DNA of 64,000 bases from Uliginosibacterium aquaticum (GCF_012972705.2 NZ_JABCSC020000001.1:62001-126000), one strand, 5' to 3'; counted from the stretch's first letter, positions 27,714 through 39,666 are shown. Made by a program: numbers and translations. Notes: generated by a model from the letters alone, not told the origin.

Positions 27714-28810
27714 TCAGTGATCCTCCCGGCGCCGGCGAGTTCTGGTCGTGAGTAGCGGGCATGGGCAGGCAGCAGGCCGGCCGGGCGCAGCAACATCATG
27801 AAAATCATGGCCAGCGAGAGCAGCAGCATGCGCAGCACTTCCGGATCCAGGATCACATGGCCGAACAGGGCTTGCTGCACCGGCAGGGCCACGCTGCGCA
27901 GCAGTTCGGGCAGCAGCGAGAGGGCGATGGCGCCGAGGATCACGCCGCCGAGGTTGCCCATGCCGCCGAAGACCACCATGGTCAGGATGGCGATGGATTC
28001 CATCAGCGAGAAGGATTCCGGTGACACGAAGCCCTGGAAGCTGCCGAACAGGCCGCCGGCCACGCCGCCGAAGGTGGCGCCCATCGAGAAGGCCAGCAGC
28101 TTCATGTTGCGGACATTGATGCCGATGGCCTTGGCAGCCAGCTCGTCGTCACGAATCGCAGCCCAGGCACGGCCCACGCGCGACAGTTGCAGGCGCCGGA
28201 TCACGATCACTGAGCCCACCACGCAGAGCAGGAACACGTAATAGAACAGCACCAGCGAGTTGATCTTGAAGTCATCCGTGATCTGGATGTGGCGCGAGAT
28301 GTCCCAGCCGAACAGGCTCAGGGAATCGAGCATGTTCACGCCCTGTGGCCCGTTGGTGATGTTGATCGGGTGGTTCAGGTTGTTCATGAAGATGCGCACG
28401 ATTTCGCCGAAGCCCAGCGTGACGATGGCGAGATAGTCGCCCCGTAGCCGCAGCACCGGTGCACCGAGGATCAGGCCAGCGAGGGCCGCGAAGCCGGCAC
28501 CGGCCGGCAGCACGATCCAGAACGGCAGGTGCAGGCCAAAGTGCGGCGAGGCCAAGAAGGCCCAGGTGTAGGCGCCCACGGCGTAGAAGGCGATGTAGCC
28601 CAGATCGAGCAGACCGGCAAAGCCCACCACCAGGTTCAGGCCCAGCGCAAGCATCACGTAGAGCAGGGCGAAGTCGAGGATGCGCACCCAGGTATTGCCC
28701 GCCGACAAGGCGATCATGGGGGCAATCAGCATCAGCGCCAGCACCACGCCGCGTGCAGCACGCGGGTTGCGGCTGCCGAGCCAGGGAACTGCTTCAGCAA
28801 GTTCGTACAT
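27710..28810 (-). CDS. livM: Branched-chain amino acid ABC permease LivM
   Basis: This 366-residue inner-membrane permease has about ten hydrophobic segments and the conserved GLNLVVGFAGLLDLGYIAFYAVGAY-type region early on, and the cytoplasmic EAA-like loop AAIRDDELAAKAIGIN that contacts the ATPase. A short hydrophilic N-terminal tail precedes the first segment. It starts 24 bp after the livH stop. Confidence 0.94.
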   Translation of the reverse strand: MYELAEAVPWLGSRNPRAARGVVLALMLIAPMIALSAGNTWVRILDFALLYVMLALGLNLVVGFAGLLDLGYIAFYAVGAYTWAFLASPHFGLHLPFWIVLPAGAGFAALAGLILGAPVLRLRGDYLAIVTLGFGEIVRIFMNNLNHPINITNGPQGVNMLDSLSLFGWDISRHIQITDDFKINSLVLFYYVFLLCVVGSVIVIRRLQLSRVGRAWAAIRDDELAAKAIGINVRNMKLLAFSMGATFGGVAGGLFGSFQGFVSPESFSLMESIAILTMVVFGGMGNLGGVILGAIALSLLPELLRSVALPVQQALFGHVILDPEVLRMLLLSLAMIFMMLLRPAGLLPAHARYSRPELAGAGRITE

Positions 28811-28834
28811 AAGAAGGTTCCGTAAAGAATGGGG

Positions 28835-29836
28835 TCAGGCGCGATCGGATACGCGCTCACCGAGCAGGCCGGTGGGGCGGAAGATCAGCACGATGCCGAG
28901 AATCACGAAGGCGAAGATGTCCTGATAGTTCGAGGACAGCAGCTCGAAGCTGCCACCGTTGGCGCAGGTCTCGATCAGCGAGGCGCTTTGCGCCCAGCTT
29001 GGCAAGTGGCACAGATCGGTAGCCGAGCCGAGGTAGCCGGCACCGATGGATTCCACCAGGCCCAGCACCACTCCACCGACCATCGCGCCACCAAGGTTGC
29101 CGATGCCACCCAGTACCGCTGCGGTGAAGGCCTTCAGACCTGGCGTGAAGCCCATCGCGTAATGCGCCACACCGTAGTTGGACGAGAACATCACGCCAGC
29201 TACGGCGGCCAGGGCTGAACCGATGATGAAGGTGGTGGCGATGATCTTGTTGGTATCCACGCCCATCAGGCTGGCTACGCGGTGATTCTCTGCGGTGGCA
29301 CGCATGGCGCGGCCGAGCCGGGTCTTGTTCACCAGCAGGATCAGGCCGGTCATCAGCAGGGCAGAGCTGACCAGGATGATGATCTGCACGGGCGTAATGA
29401 ACACGCCTTCCACCGGCTGCAGCGGAGTGGTCGTGATCAGCTGCGGGAAGCTGTGGTAATTGCGCCCCCAGATGATCATGGCCAGCGTCTGCAGCAGGAA
29501 GGACACGCCGATCGCGGTGATCAGCGGCGCCAGGCGCGGTGCGTTGCGCAGACGCCGGTAGGCGGTGCGTTCGATGATGTAGCCGAGTGCCATGCACACC
29601 GCCATCGCCACCGTGAGGGCGATCAGCAGGGTGGGAACAGCCCCGAGCAGGGGAAAGGCTTTTTGCAGGAAGAGTACAACCTGCAGGGCAACCAGGGCAC
29701 CGACCATGAGCACGTCACCGTGCGCGAAATTGATCAGGCCGAGGATGCCGTAGACCATGGTGTAGCCGAGGGCGACGAGCGCATACACGCTGCCTACCAC
29801 GAGGCCATTGACGATTTGCTGGAGCAGGGTTTCCAT
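28835..29836 (-). CDS. livH: Branched-chain amino acid ABC permease LivH
   Basis: This 333-residue permease has the LivH start QQIVNGLVVGSVYALVALGY, followed by GLINFAHGDVLM, and the loop GRAMRATAENHRVASLMG. It has eight to nine membrane segments. A polar, cysteine-containing loop between about residues 265 and 300 (CHLPSWAQ...ETCANGG) is longer than in enterobacterial LivH. It is the first membrane gene after the binding protein gene. Confidence 0.94.
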   Translation of the reverse strand: METLLQQIVNGLVVGSVYALVALGYTMVYGILGLINFAHGDVLMVGALVALQVVLFLQKAFPLLGAVPTLLIALTVAMAVCMALGYIIERTAYRRLRNAPRLAPLITAIGVSFLLQTLAMIIWGRNYHSFPQLITTTPLQPVEGVFITPVQIIILVSSALLMTGLILLVNKTRLGRAMRATAENHRVASLMGVDTNKIIATTFIIGSALAAVAGVMFSSNYGVAHYAMGFTPGLKAFTAAVLGGIGNLGGAMVGGVVLGLVESIGAGYLGSATDLCHLPSWAQSASLIETCANGGSFELLSSNYQDIFAFVILGIVLIFRPTGLLGERVSDRA

Positions 29837-29952
29837 GATCCGGGCGTAAGTCGAAAGTTATAGACAAGGCATGGGATTTGCCGTACGGCTGCGCATTGTC
29901 CGGAGTTCGAACAATGTGTCAATGCGCTGCGACAAGAGTTTGCGCCTAAGAA

Positions 29953-29977
29953 AACGGGGCGCCGGCGGCGCCCCGTT
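29953..29977 (-). terminator. Hairpin after livJ
   Basis: An 11-bp stem (29953-29963 with 29967-29977, arm AACGGGGCGCC) with a 3-base loop is followed on the minus strand by TTTT. It lies 16 bp past the binding-protein stop and before livH, so it should give more binding protein than permease, as is usual in Liv operons. Confidence 0.8.
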
Positions 29978-29992
29978 CGTGTGTGGTCGGGC

Positions 29993-31105
29993 TTACTTCA
30001 GCGCGACCCAGTTGCCAGCCTTGTACTGGTACATGGTGATGGCGCCGAACTTGGTGTCACCCTTCTCATCGAAGGCCACTTCGCCGGTCACACCCTTGAA
30101 CTGCACCTTCTTGAGGGCAGCCAGGTACTTGGAAGGCTCGGCCGAGTTGGCGGCCTTCATGCCTTCGATGAGTGCAGCGGCAGCATCGTAGGAATACGGC
30201 GCGTAGATCTGCACGTCGGCACCGAAGCGCTTCTTGAAGCGATCCTTGAAGGTCTTGTCGGCGATCTGATCCAGCGGCAGGCCGGCCTGGGTGCAGAAGG
30301 CTGCTTCAGACATGGCGTCACCCGCCAGCTTGATGAACTCGGGCGTGCAGCCGCCGTCGCCGGTCACGAACTTGGCCGGGATGCCCAGTGCCTTGACTTG
30401 CTTGAGCATCGGGCCGCCCTGGGCATCCATGCCGGTGTAGACGATCACGTCCGGCTTCTGAGCCTTGATCTTGGTGAGAATGGCCATGAAATCGGTGGCC
30501 TGGTTGTTGGTGAATTCACGCGAAGTGACTTTGCCACCTGCCGCTTTCACACCCTTTTCCACTTCGTCGGCGAGGCCCTGGCCGTAGGCGGTGCGGTCGT
30601 CGATGATGGCCACGGTCTTGCCGAGCTTGCTGGCCGCGTACTTGCCGATCACGCTGCCTTGTTGAGCATCGTTGGCCATGGTGCGGAAGATGTTCGCGAA
30701 GCCCTGCTGGGTCAGCGTCACATTGGTCGCCGAGGGCGAAATCATCGGGATTCCGGACTGGTTGTAAATGCGCGAAGCGGGAATCGTGGTGCCCGAATTC
30801 AGGTGGCCGACCACACCCTTAACGCCAGCATCCACCAGGCGTTGAGCCACGATGTTGCCGGTCTTCGGGTCGGCGGCGTCATCTTCACCGACCAACTCGA
30901 ACTTCACCTTCTTGCCGCCGATCGTGATGCCCTTGGTGTTGTACTCCTCGACCGCGAGGCGGGCGCCATTTTCGTTGTCCTTGCCAAGGTGGGCGATGTT
31001 GCCGGTGAGCGGACCGACGTGGCCGATCTTCACGACGACTTCCTGAGCCTGTGCAAGGCCACTGGTGGTGCCAAGTACTGCAAGTGCAATCAAGGTCTTC
31101 TTCAT
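29993..31105 (-). CDS. livJ: Branched-chain amino acid periplasmic binding protein
   Basis: This 370-residue protein has a cleavable signal peptide (MKKTLIALAVLGTTSGLAQA) and a type I periplasmic-binding fold, with KIGHVGPLTGNIAHLG, GVVGHLNSGTTIPAS, ISPSATNVTLT and IDDRTAYGQGLADE. It captures branched-chain or related amino acids in the periplasm. The ATG at 31105 has GGAG nine bases upstream and starts the signal peptide; an ATG three codons earlier sits too close to that site. It is the promoter-proximal gene of the Liv operon. Confidence 0.94.
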   Translation of the reverse strand: MKKTLIALAVLGTTSGLAQAQEVVVKIGHVGPLTGNIAHLGKDNENGARLAVEEYNTKGITIGGKKVKFELVGEDDAADPKTGNIVAQRLVDAGVKGVVGHLNSGTTIPASRIYNQSGIPMISPSATNVTLTQQGFANIFRTMANDAQQGSVIGKYAASKLGKTVAIIDDRTAYGQGLADEVEKGVKAAGGKVTSREFTNNQATDFMAILTKIKAQKPDVIVYTGMDAQGGPMLKQVKALGIPAKFVTGDGGCTPEFIKLAGDAMSEAAFCTQAGLPLDQIADKTFKDRFKKRFGADVQIYAPYSYDAAAALIEGMKAANSAEPSKYLAALKKVQFKGVTGEVAFDEKGDTKFGAITMYQYKAGNWVALK

Positions 31106-31334
31106 TTCGAACATTCTCCAGAGTGGATGATGAGTTCCGGGGCCGCTGGCTTGTCTCCGACCGGGGCGGTATGTCCCGGAGGCATGTTACACAAATAAGC
31201 GAGCGGGCAAGCCCACACGGGGCCAGACTGCTCCGTATGCAAGAAGCGCACCCACGCCGCAGGGGAATACGAGAATTGGCGCTGACTGGCGTGCCAACTA
31301 GGCTGCTTGGGTAGCCCTGCGGGATAAGCCGTCG

Positions 31335-31847
31335 ATGTTCAAATCCACCCTTCTGCTGTTGCTTGCCAGCCTGCTGGCTGCCTGTATTGGCAGCTCCAGT
31401 GTGGAACCGGGCAAGACGACCTTGCCGCAACTGCTTGAGCAGCTCGGACAGCCCAGCATGGTGTGGTCTGAGCGGGATGGCAGCCTGCAGATGGAGTTCG
31501 CCCGGGTGACGCAGGGCGGGGGCAATTTCATGGCCCGTTTGGCTCCCAGCGGGGTGCTCCTGAGCCTGCAGCAGGTGCTGACCGAGGCCAGTGTGGATGC
31601 CCTGCGACAGGGCATGAGCCGCGACGAGGTGCGACGCCAGATGGGGCGGCCGGCGCGCACCGAACATATTGCTGGAGGGGAGGTCTGGCACTGGCCGCTG
31701 GATGTGCGGCGCCCCGCAAACTGGCAGATCGATGCCCACTTTGGTGCAGAGGGTATTCTTCAGGAGGTGCGGCGCAGCCGGATCCGCCTCGAGCGGCCTG
31801 CTTCCGAAGCCCGGCTGGCTGGTCAGCCCGAGCGTTCGCCCTTATAA
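31335..31847 (+). CDS. Lipoprotein with BamE/OmlA-like domain
   Basis: This 170-residue predicted lipoprotein has a signal peptide ending LLAACI. It shows two stretches of the SmpA/OmlA type: PQLLEQLGQPSMVW and then VDALRQGMSRDEVRRQMGRPARTE followed by VWHWPL. It could therefore have a repeat of the small fold seen in BamE. The function is unknown. Its stop codon overlaps the -10 element of the metH riboswitch promoter. Confidence 0.75.
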   Translation: MFKSTLLLLLASLLAACIGSSSVEPGKTTLPQLLEQLGQPSMVWSERDGSLQMEFARVTQGGGNFMARLAPSGVLLSLQQVLTEASVDALRQGMSRDEVRRQMGRPARTEHIAGGEVWHWPLDVRRPANWQIDAHFGAEGILQEVRRSRIRLERPASEARLAGQPERSPL

Positions 31848-31848
31848 T
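31843..31848 (+). promoter_or_regulatory. -10 element for the metH leader
   Basis: TATAAT lies about 11 bases before the first paired base of the riboswitch, at the end of the upstream gene. The -35 region is not clear. The position suits a transcript that begins just before the aptamer. Confidence 0.55.
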
Positions 31849-31858
31849 TCAGTCCCTT

Positions 31859-31957
31859 CCGAGGAGCGCTGCGAGACTGCCGGGTTTTTCCCGCAATCCC
31901 AGGCTCGGAACCTGCCGCCTCTCTTTGGCGCAGGCCAGATTCAACGGCGCTCACCGC
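31859..31957 (+). ncRNA. S-adenosylhomocysteine (SAH) riboswitch upstream of metH
   Basis: The leader has the conserved SAH aptamer core: CCGAGGAGCGCTGC at the 5' side, CCAGGCTCGG in the middle and AACGGCGCTCACC at the 3' side. CCGAG (31859-31863) pairs with CTCGG (31914-31918), and GAGCGC (31864-31869) pairs with GCGCTC (31947-31952) as the second helix or pseudoknot. SAH riboswitches turn on SAH recycling genes when SAH builds up, which fits methionine synthase downstream. Confidence 0.92.
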
Positions 31958-31990
31958 TTCGTGCAGAACTCGTGCGGATTGCCGGTGAGC
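31949..31990 (+). promoter_or_regulatory. Candidate expression platform of the SAH riboswitch
   Basis: GCTCACCG (31949-31956) can pair perfectly with CGGTGAGC (31983-31990). This uses the same bases as the ligand-stabilised helix, so the two structures exclude each other. A further 7-bp hairpin (32023-32037) sits directly before the GGAGAG ribosome-binding site at 32039-32044. No T-tract is seen, so control may be at translation or Rho-dependent. Confidence 0.55.
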
Positions 31991-32050
31991 CAGAACTCCC
32001 CCGTCCATCCCCGGCTTGCCCGAAGCGTTGAACGCTTTGGAGAGTGACTC

Positions 32051-35752
<3,702 letters not shown>

Positions 35753-35774
35753 TTCGTGCTGATTTATGAAATGA

Positions 35775-35798
35775 CAAAGGGGCCGTGAGGTCCCTTTG
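35775..35798 (+). terminator. Terminator-like hairpin after metH
   Basis: A 10-bp stem (35775-35784 with 35789-35798, CAAAGGGGCC arm, one G-T pair) with a 4-base loop lies 22 bp after the metH stop; the following sequence is only moderately T-rich. Confidence 0.6.
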
Positions 35799-35806
35799 CT
35801 TTATCT

Positions 35807-35831
35807 GTAGGGTGGGCGCGGTGTGCCCACG
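35807..35831. repeat. Half copy of the GTAGGG extragenic palindrome
   Basis: GTAGGGTGGGC, then GTGCCCAC, forms the first hairpin of the repeat family found at 37.3-38.8 kb; the second half is not recognisable apart from a CCGCGTGGGC segment about 35 bp downstream. Confidence 0.45.
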
Positions 35832-35865
35832 TATTTCGCGGATGTGCGCTCAACACCGCGTGGGC

Positions 35866-37113
35866 TCAGTTTCGCGAATATGTCAGCGCGGCAGCGTCGG
35901 TTCTGAGGTTGTAATGCCAGATGTTTCTCACCCCGCCATCGACGATGTAGACCAGCGCAATGTCATCCCCGGTTGCTGCGATTTGCAGCCTGGGCGGTCG
36001 ACCATTGCCGCGGTCATAGACACGACCGAAACCTTCTAGGCGCGATATAACCGGCTTGGCAAACAACGCATCGCCCGTGCCGGAGATGAATAGCAGGCTG
36101 CCTTGGTCCGTCCAGGCTACATAGCGATCCGCCTTCGCGTCATAGCTCAACGAGAAAATATCGACGTTATTGACGGACCGATAGTCGAGCCATTCTCGAT
36201 TGCGTGCATCGAAGCGGTAAAGAAAGCCTTCGCCACCGAGCGTGACAATCGAAACGACATTCCGCTTGCTGTCGTAGGCGAGGTCCATCGCCCACGAAAA
36301 CCGTGGAAAGTCGGGTGGCAGGGCGATGCTGGTGGCTTGCCCTGTCGGGATATCCACCGACTCAAGTTGATCCCCTCTCAATCTGAAAGCACGATCTCCT
36401 GATTCCGAGACGGCAATTTTCCCCTCACTCACGTAGGTATCCTTGCCGCCATTTAGTGGGCCCGATACTGTCCAGTGCGTCCTGCCGTAGTCCCGCGTCA
36501 GAAGCCCAAACGTGAATTTCGACTTGGAAACCTTGGGCTGCGGTCCTTGCATGGTCAGCTCGGCACGCGGGGCATCAGGAGCCGCCAAGTTGATAACGGC
36601 TGGCAGCGTGTAGCTGCCCCGGAAGGCACTCAGTTGCTCGATGCCGAACAGCTGGTTCAAGCGTACAAGCAGCTCTCTGAATTTCACGTTTTCGGTTTCG
36701 TAGGCATACGGAAGTTTCACCATATAGCCTTGCGTCTGCAGCGTTGTCGAAACGGTAGATGGGTGATATCCACCAACAAGAATCGCCACGATTGAGGTCT
36801 TGGGCGAAGCAGTTACCCGCCAATTGATTTGTTCGTAGCTTGTCATGACCAGCAAGACCTTCGCGCCAGGCCGGTCGATATTGACATGCACTGCTCCCTT
36901 TGGCGGCTCGTAGCCGGACACCAGAATGACTTCAGCGCCCTGTGCTAGTTCCCGCGCTGGCGGCTCTGGCGACAAGACCAGCAAGTTGTCCTGCTGCTGT
37001 ACTCTGGCTTTCACCGGCGCACCAAAGCGAAGCACTTCATCAGCCCGAACTACACTTACCAAGACAGGGGCAAGTCCTATCAAACAATGCGCGACCAGTC
37101 GTACGGCTCTCAA
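35866..37113 (-). CDS. Secreted protein of unknown function with propeller-like half
   Basis: This 415-residue protein has a signal peptide ending near residue 24 (VSVVRADE). An N-terminal half (about 55-195) has strand-rich segments such as VILVSGYEPP, VLLVMTSYEQINWRV and VAILVGGYHPST. The C-terminal half (about 215-415) has repeated strand patterns (FSWAMDLAYDSKRNVVSIV, IFSLSYDAKADRYVAW) like a beta-propeller. No catalytic motif is recognised. The codon use and base composition look less GC-rich than the neighbours, suggesting recent acquisition. It is flanked by extragenic repeats. Confidence 0.6.
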   Translation of the reverse strand: MRAVRLVAHCLIGLAPVLVSVVRADEVLRFGAPVKARVQQQDNLLVLSPEPPARELAQGAEVILVSGYEPPKGAVHVNIDRPGAKVLLVMTSYEQINWRVTASPKTSIVAILVGGYHPSTVSTTLQTQGYMVKLPYAYETENVKFRELLVRLNQLFGIEQLSAFRGSYTLPAVINLAAPDAPRAELTMQGPQPKVSKSKFTFGLLTRDYGRTHWTVSGPLNGGKDTYVSEGKIAVSESGDRAFRLRGDQLESVDIPTGQATSIALPPDFPRFSWAMDLAYDSKRNVVSIVTLGGEGFLYRFDARNREWLDYRSVNNVDIFSLSYDAKADRYVAWTDQGSLLFISGTGDALFAKPVISRLEGFGRVYDRGNGRPPRLQIAATGDDIALVYIVDGGVRNIWHYNLRTDAAALTYSRN

Positions 37114-37269
37114 AATGCCTCCGATGCATAGAGTGGATTCAAGACATGCTGCCTGTTATGCGTTCAGCGTACCAAAACGAACTGTTCTTGGCCTCGCTGC
37201 TCTTTGTACGATGGCGTCGAGAATGCATGTTCAAGCTCGGTAGGGGCTTTGCGCATGGATGTCACATGA

Positions 37270-37355
37270 CCGCGTACGGCGCAGTCGTAGGGTGGAGTGA
37301 AACTCCACCGCATGCGTTGATCGAGGTGGCGGAGTTGGCACTCCGCCCTACGCCT
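37270..37355. repeat. Extragenic palindrome, copy 1
   Basis: The core GTAGGG...CCCTAC (37287-37351) contains two hairpins: GGTGGAGT-GAA-ACTCCACC and GGCGGAGT-TGGC-ACTCCGCC, joined by a GCATGCGTTGATC linker. The two halves are inverted copies of each other. A CCGCGTACGGCGCAGTC lead is shared with copy 3. Confidence 0.8.
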
Positions 37356-37514
37356 GAACGCCCGTTTTCAATTCTCCGACCGTCCGCATCGGGTCGAAAG
37401 CGCCTGTTCGCAGCTCCAGTGGCATGCTCAAGTCACGCCAGCGTAGTGATCATGCGTTCCAGACTTCGCAAGAAGTCCTGAGATGTTCCTGCGGCCGGCG
37501 ACGCTCCGCGACTC

Positions 37515-37624
37515 ACCGCGTACGTCGGAGTGTAGGGTGCGGTGCAAACCGCACCGGATGTTTTCCCCTGTATGACGGAGTGCGTTGATCAGGCTGGCGG
37601 AGTTTGCACTCCGCCCTACGCCGG
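37515..37624. repeat. Extragenic palindrome, copy 2
   Basis: The core is 37532-37619. The first hairpin is GGTGCGGT-GCAA-ACCGCACC, in which both arms differ from copy 1 yet still pair. The second hairpin GGCGGAGT-TTGC-ACTCCGCC matches copies 1 and 3. The linker is longer by about 25 bases. Confidence 0.8.
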
Positions 37625-37727
37625 GCACTCGGATTGTTGCGGAAGCCGGGAGGGGCTTTTGCGGGGCGCGGCTGGAACCTCTGGGCTGGGGCGGGTATCA
37701 ATGGGGTTTTGAATCTGCAGGATCAGC

Positions 37728-38654
37728 ATGAGCCATTCCCGCCACCCCGATTCCCAACGTCGCCGCTTCCTGATTCAGGGCTCGGCGCTCGGCACGCTCA
37801 CCGCTCTCCACAGCCTGGGCGCCTGGGCGGCCACGCAAGGCAAGCCCTCGGGCAAGGGCGAAAAGTTCAAGCCTGCGCCGGTGCTTTTCATCGGCCACGG
37901 CAGCCCGATGAATGCGATCCACGCAAATGCCTTTACCCGCAGCCTCAACGCGCTGGGCCAGAAGCTGCCGGCGCCGAAGGCGATGCTGGTGGTGTCTGCG
38001 CACTGGCTCTCGCCCGGCGTGACAGCGGTGAACGTGGCCGAACGCCCGCCGACGATTCACGACTTCGGTGGCTTCCCGGCCGAACTCCACGCCATGGAAT
38101 ACCCGGCACCGGGCTCGCCCCGGCTTGCACGCGAAGCGATCCGCGCGGTGAAGGGCGTGAAGGTGGTGGCGACCGAGGAGTGGGGGCTGGATCATGGCAC
38201 TTGGACCGTGCTGCACCACCTGTATCCGGAAGCGAAGATTCCGGTCTTCCAGCTGTCCATCGATTACGCCAGGGGGCCGGAATTCCACTACCAGCTCGGT
38301 CGCGAGCTGGCCGCCCTGCGCCAGCAGGGGGTGATGATCATCGGCAGCGGCAACATCGTGCACAACCTGCGCGCCACCCAGCGCAACCAGCCTGAGGCGA
38401 TGCGCGCCTCGCAGGACTGGGCCCAACGCTTCGATGAGGCCTATGCTGCTGCGCTCGCTCAGCGGGAAGACAAACGCATTCTCGACTACACCCGGCTGGA
38501 CGCCAGCGTGAGCATGGCCGTGCCCACGCCTGACCATTACTTTCCGATGCTCTACGCGCTGGGCGCGGCCGGTCGCGATGAAGCGGCAGAGACGCTCTTC
38601 ACCGGCTTTCACAGCGGCACCCTGAGCATGCGCTGCTTCGGTTTCGGGGTGTAA
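37728..38654 (+). CDS. Tat-exported LigB-type extradiol dioxygenase (YgiD-like)
   Basis: This 308-residue protein matches the 4,5-DOPA extradiol dioxygenase (YgiD/LigB class III) family, which opens catechol rings with a metal ion. Candidate metal-site segments are FIGHGSPMNA, VVSAHWLSPG, WGLDHGTWTVL and GSGNIVHNLR. Unlike the cytosolic YgiD, it has an N-terminal twin-arginine signal (SQRRRFLIQG, residues 9-18, then a hydrophobic stretch to about 36), so it is predicted to be exported folded to the periplasm. The ATG at 37728 begins that signal. It stands alone between repeat-rich gaps. Confidence 0.85.
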   Translation: MSHSRHPDSQRRRFLIQGSALGTLTALHSLGAWAATQGKPSGKGEKFKPAPVLFIGHGSPMNAIHANAFTRSLNALGQKLPAPKAMLVVSAHWLSPGVTAVNVAERPPTIHDFGGFPAELHAMEYPAPGSPRLAREAIRAVKGVKVVATEEWGLDHGTWTVLHHLYPEAKIPVFQLSIDYARGPEFHYQLGRELAALRQQGVMIIGSGNIVHNLRATQRNQPEAMRASQDWAQRFDEAYAAALAQREDKRILDYTRLDASVSMAVPTPDHYFPMLYALGAAGRDEAAETLFTGFHSGTLSMRCFGFGV

Positions 38655-38720
38655 GCGGCGAACCGGGCAGGAAATGAAACGCCGTGTGCGGCCCAGCCTT
38701 GGGGGCGGGCACTCCAAACC

Positions 38721-38808
38721 ACCGCGTACGGCGCAGTCTTAGGGTGAAGTGAAACTCCACCGCATGCGTTGATCAAAGCGGCGGAGTTTGCACTCCGCCC
38801 TACGCCGG
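38721..38808. repeat. Extragenic palindrome, copy 3
   Basis: The core runs 38739-38803. It matches copy 1 in lead, linker and second hairpin; its first terminus is TTAGGG instead of GTAGGG and the first hairpin has one mismatch (GGTGAAGT with ACTCCACC). It lies 85 bp after the dioxygenase gene. Confidence 0.8.
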
Positions 38809-39124
38809 GCTGGATGTCATGTAACCCAGGCGGGGGTGGGGCCGAAGTCGCTTTCGGTAATGGTCGTTGAATCAAGTGTCGCACCACCTTGGAACGCCAT
38901 GATCGCAAGAAGAATCCTGCCGCTTCCGGCATGCCATGCGCCTAAATGAGCGGTATTAGCCTCGCGGCCCCTTTTTGTCGTTCTTGCAGGTCGAGAGATC
39001 AGGCGGCTCTGCGCGTTGGCGCAGTCCCGTCAAAGCGGGGCTCGCGCCAGAAACGTGATCCGCCCGCTTGATCTGCTGGCGGCGATTGACAGAGCGGGTC
39101 GGAAAGCGCGAATATAAGTCGCAC

Positions 39125-39150
39125 ACGATTTAATCGTAAAAGATTTAAGT
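39125..39150 (+). promoter_or_regulatory. Candidate OhrR operator upstream of gpx-ohrR
   Basis: ACGATTTAATCGT (39125-39137) is a near-perfect AT-rich dyad, followed after four bases by a second GATTTAA half. It lies about 40 bp before the gpx start. MarR/OhrR repressors bind AT-rich dyads of this sort, and an OhrR-type gene is in the same operon, so autoregulation is plausible. Confidence 0.5.
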
Positions 39151-39177
39151 TCCCCCCAGATCACTCCGGAGTCCAGC

Positions 39178-39666
39178 ATGAGCAGCTTTCATCAATTCAG
39201 TGCCCGCAGCCTGCGTGGCGAGCCCGTCGATTTCAGCCGCTACGCCGGCAAGGTGGTGCTGGTGGTGAATACCGCCAGCCAGTGTGGTCTCACGCCGCAA
39301 TACACCGGGCTGGAGGCGCTGTACCAGAAGTACCGCGAGCATGGGCTGGAGATTCTCGGCTTTTCCTGCAACCAGTTTGGCCAGCAGGAGCCGGGCGGGG
39401 TGAAGGACATTGAGCAGACTTGCCTGATCAACTATGGGGTGAGCTTTCCGATCTTCGAGAAGGTGGATGTGAATGGTGGGCAGAGCCATCCGCTGTTTGC
39501 CTGGCTGCGCAGCGCGTTGCCGGGGATCTTCGGGCAGAAGATCCGCTGGAATTTCACCAAGTTCCTGATCGGTCGCGATGGCCGGCCGATCAAGCGTTTT
39601 GCGCCGATCACCAAGCCGGCGGCGCTTGAAGCACAAGTGCGTCGCGCCCTGGGGCTGGCGGCATGA
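39178..39666 (+). CDS. Glutathione peroxidase family protein
   Basis: This 162-residue cytosolic peroxidase has the peroxidatic cysteine in NTASQCGLTPQY (Cys36, not selenocysteine), the FSCNQFGQQEPG block and the WNFTKFLI segment, so the Cys-Gln-Trp-Asn catalytic set is present. Bacterial members often use thioredoxin instead of glutathione. Its stop overlaps the start of the OhrR-type gene by ATGA, so peroxidase and regulator are translated together. Confidence 0.92.
   Translation: MSSFHQFSARSLRGEPVDFSRYAGKVVLVVNTASQCGLTPQYTGLEALYQKYREHGLEILGFSCNQFGQQEPGGVKDIEQTCLINYGVSFPIFEKVDVNGGQSHPLFAWLRSALPGIFGQKIRWNFTKFLIGRDGRPIKRFAPITKPAALEAQVRRALGLAA

Larger units (their letters stand above)
37114..37727. 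other. Gene-free stretch with two extragenic palindromes
   Basis: This 614-bp interval holds two copies of the GTAGGG...CCCTAC repeat (37270-37355 and 37515-37624) and no convincing gene. Short open frames here are translations of the palindromes. The stretch between the copies (about 37360-37510) shows no recognisable feature. Confidence 0.6.
38655..39177. other. Gene-free stretch with one repeat and the gpx promoter region
   Basis: This 523-bp interval holds repeat copy 3 (38721-38808) and, at its right end, AT-rich promoter/operator sequence for gpx. Between about 38810 and 39100 nothing recognisable was seen. Confidence 0.55.

Noticed and set aside
37428-38932. Short minus-strand open frames within and near the repeats
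   Set aside because: Their translations are products of the GTAGGG palindromes and recur between copies; no start signals or protein features.
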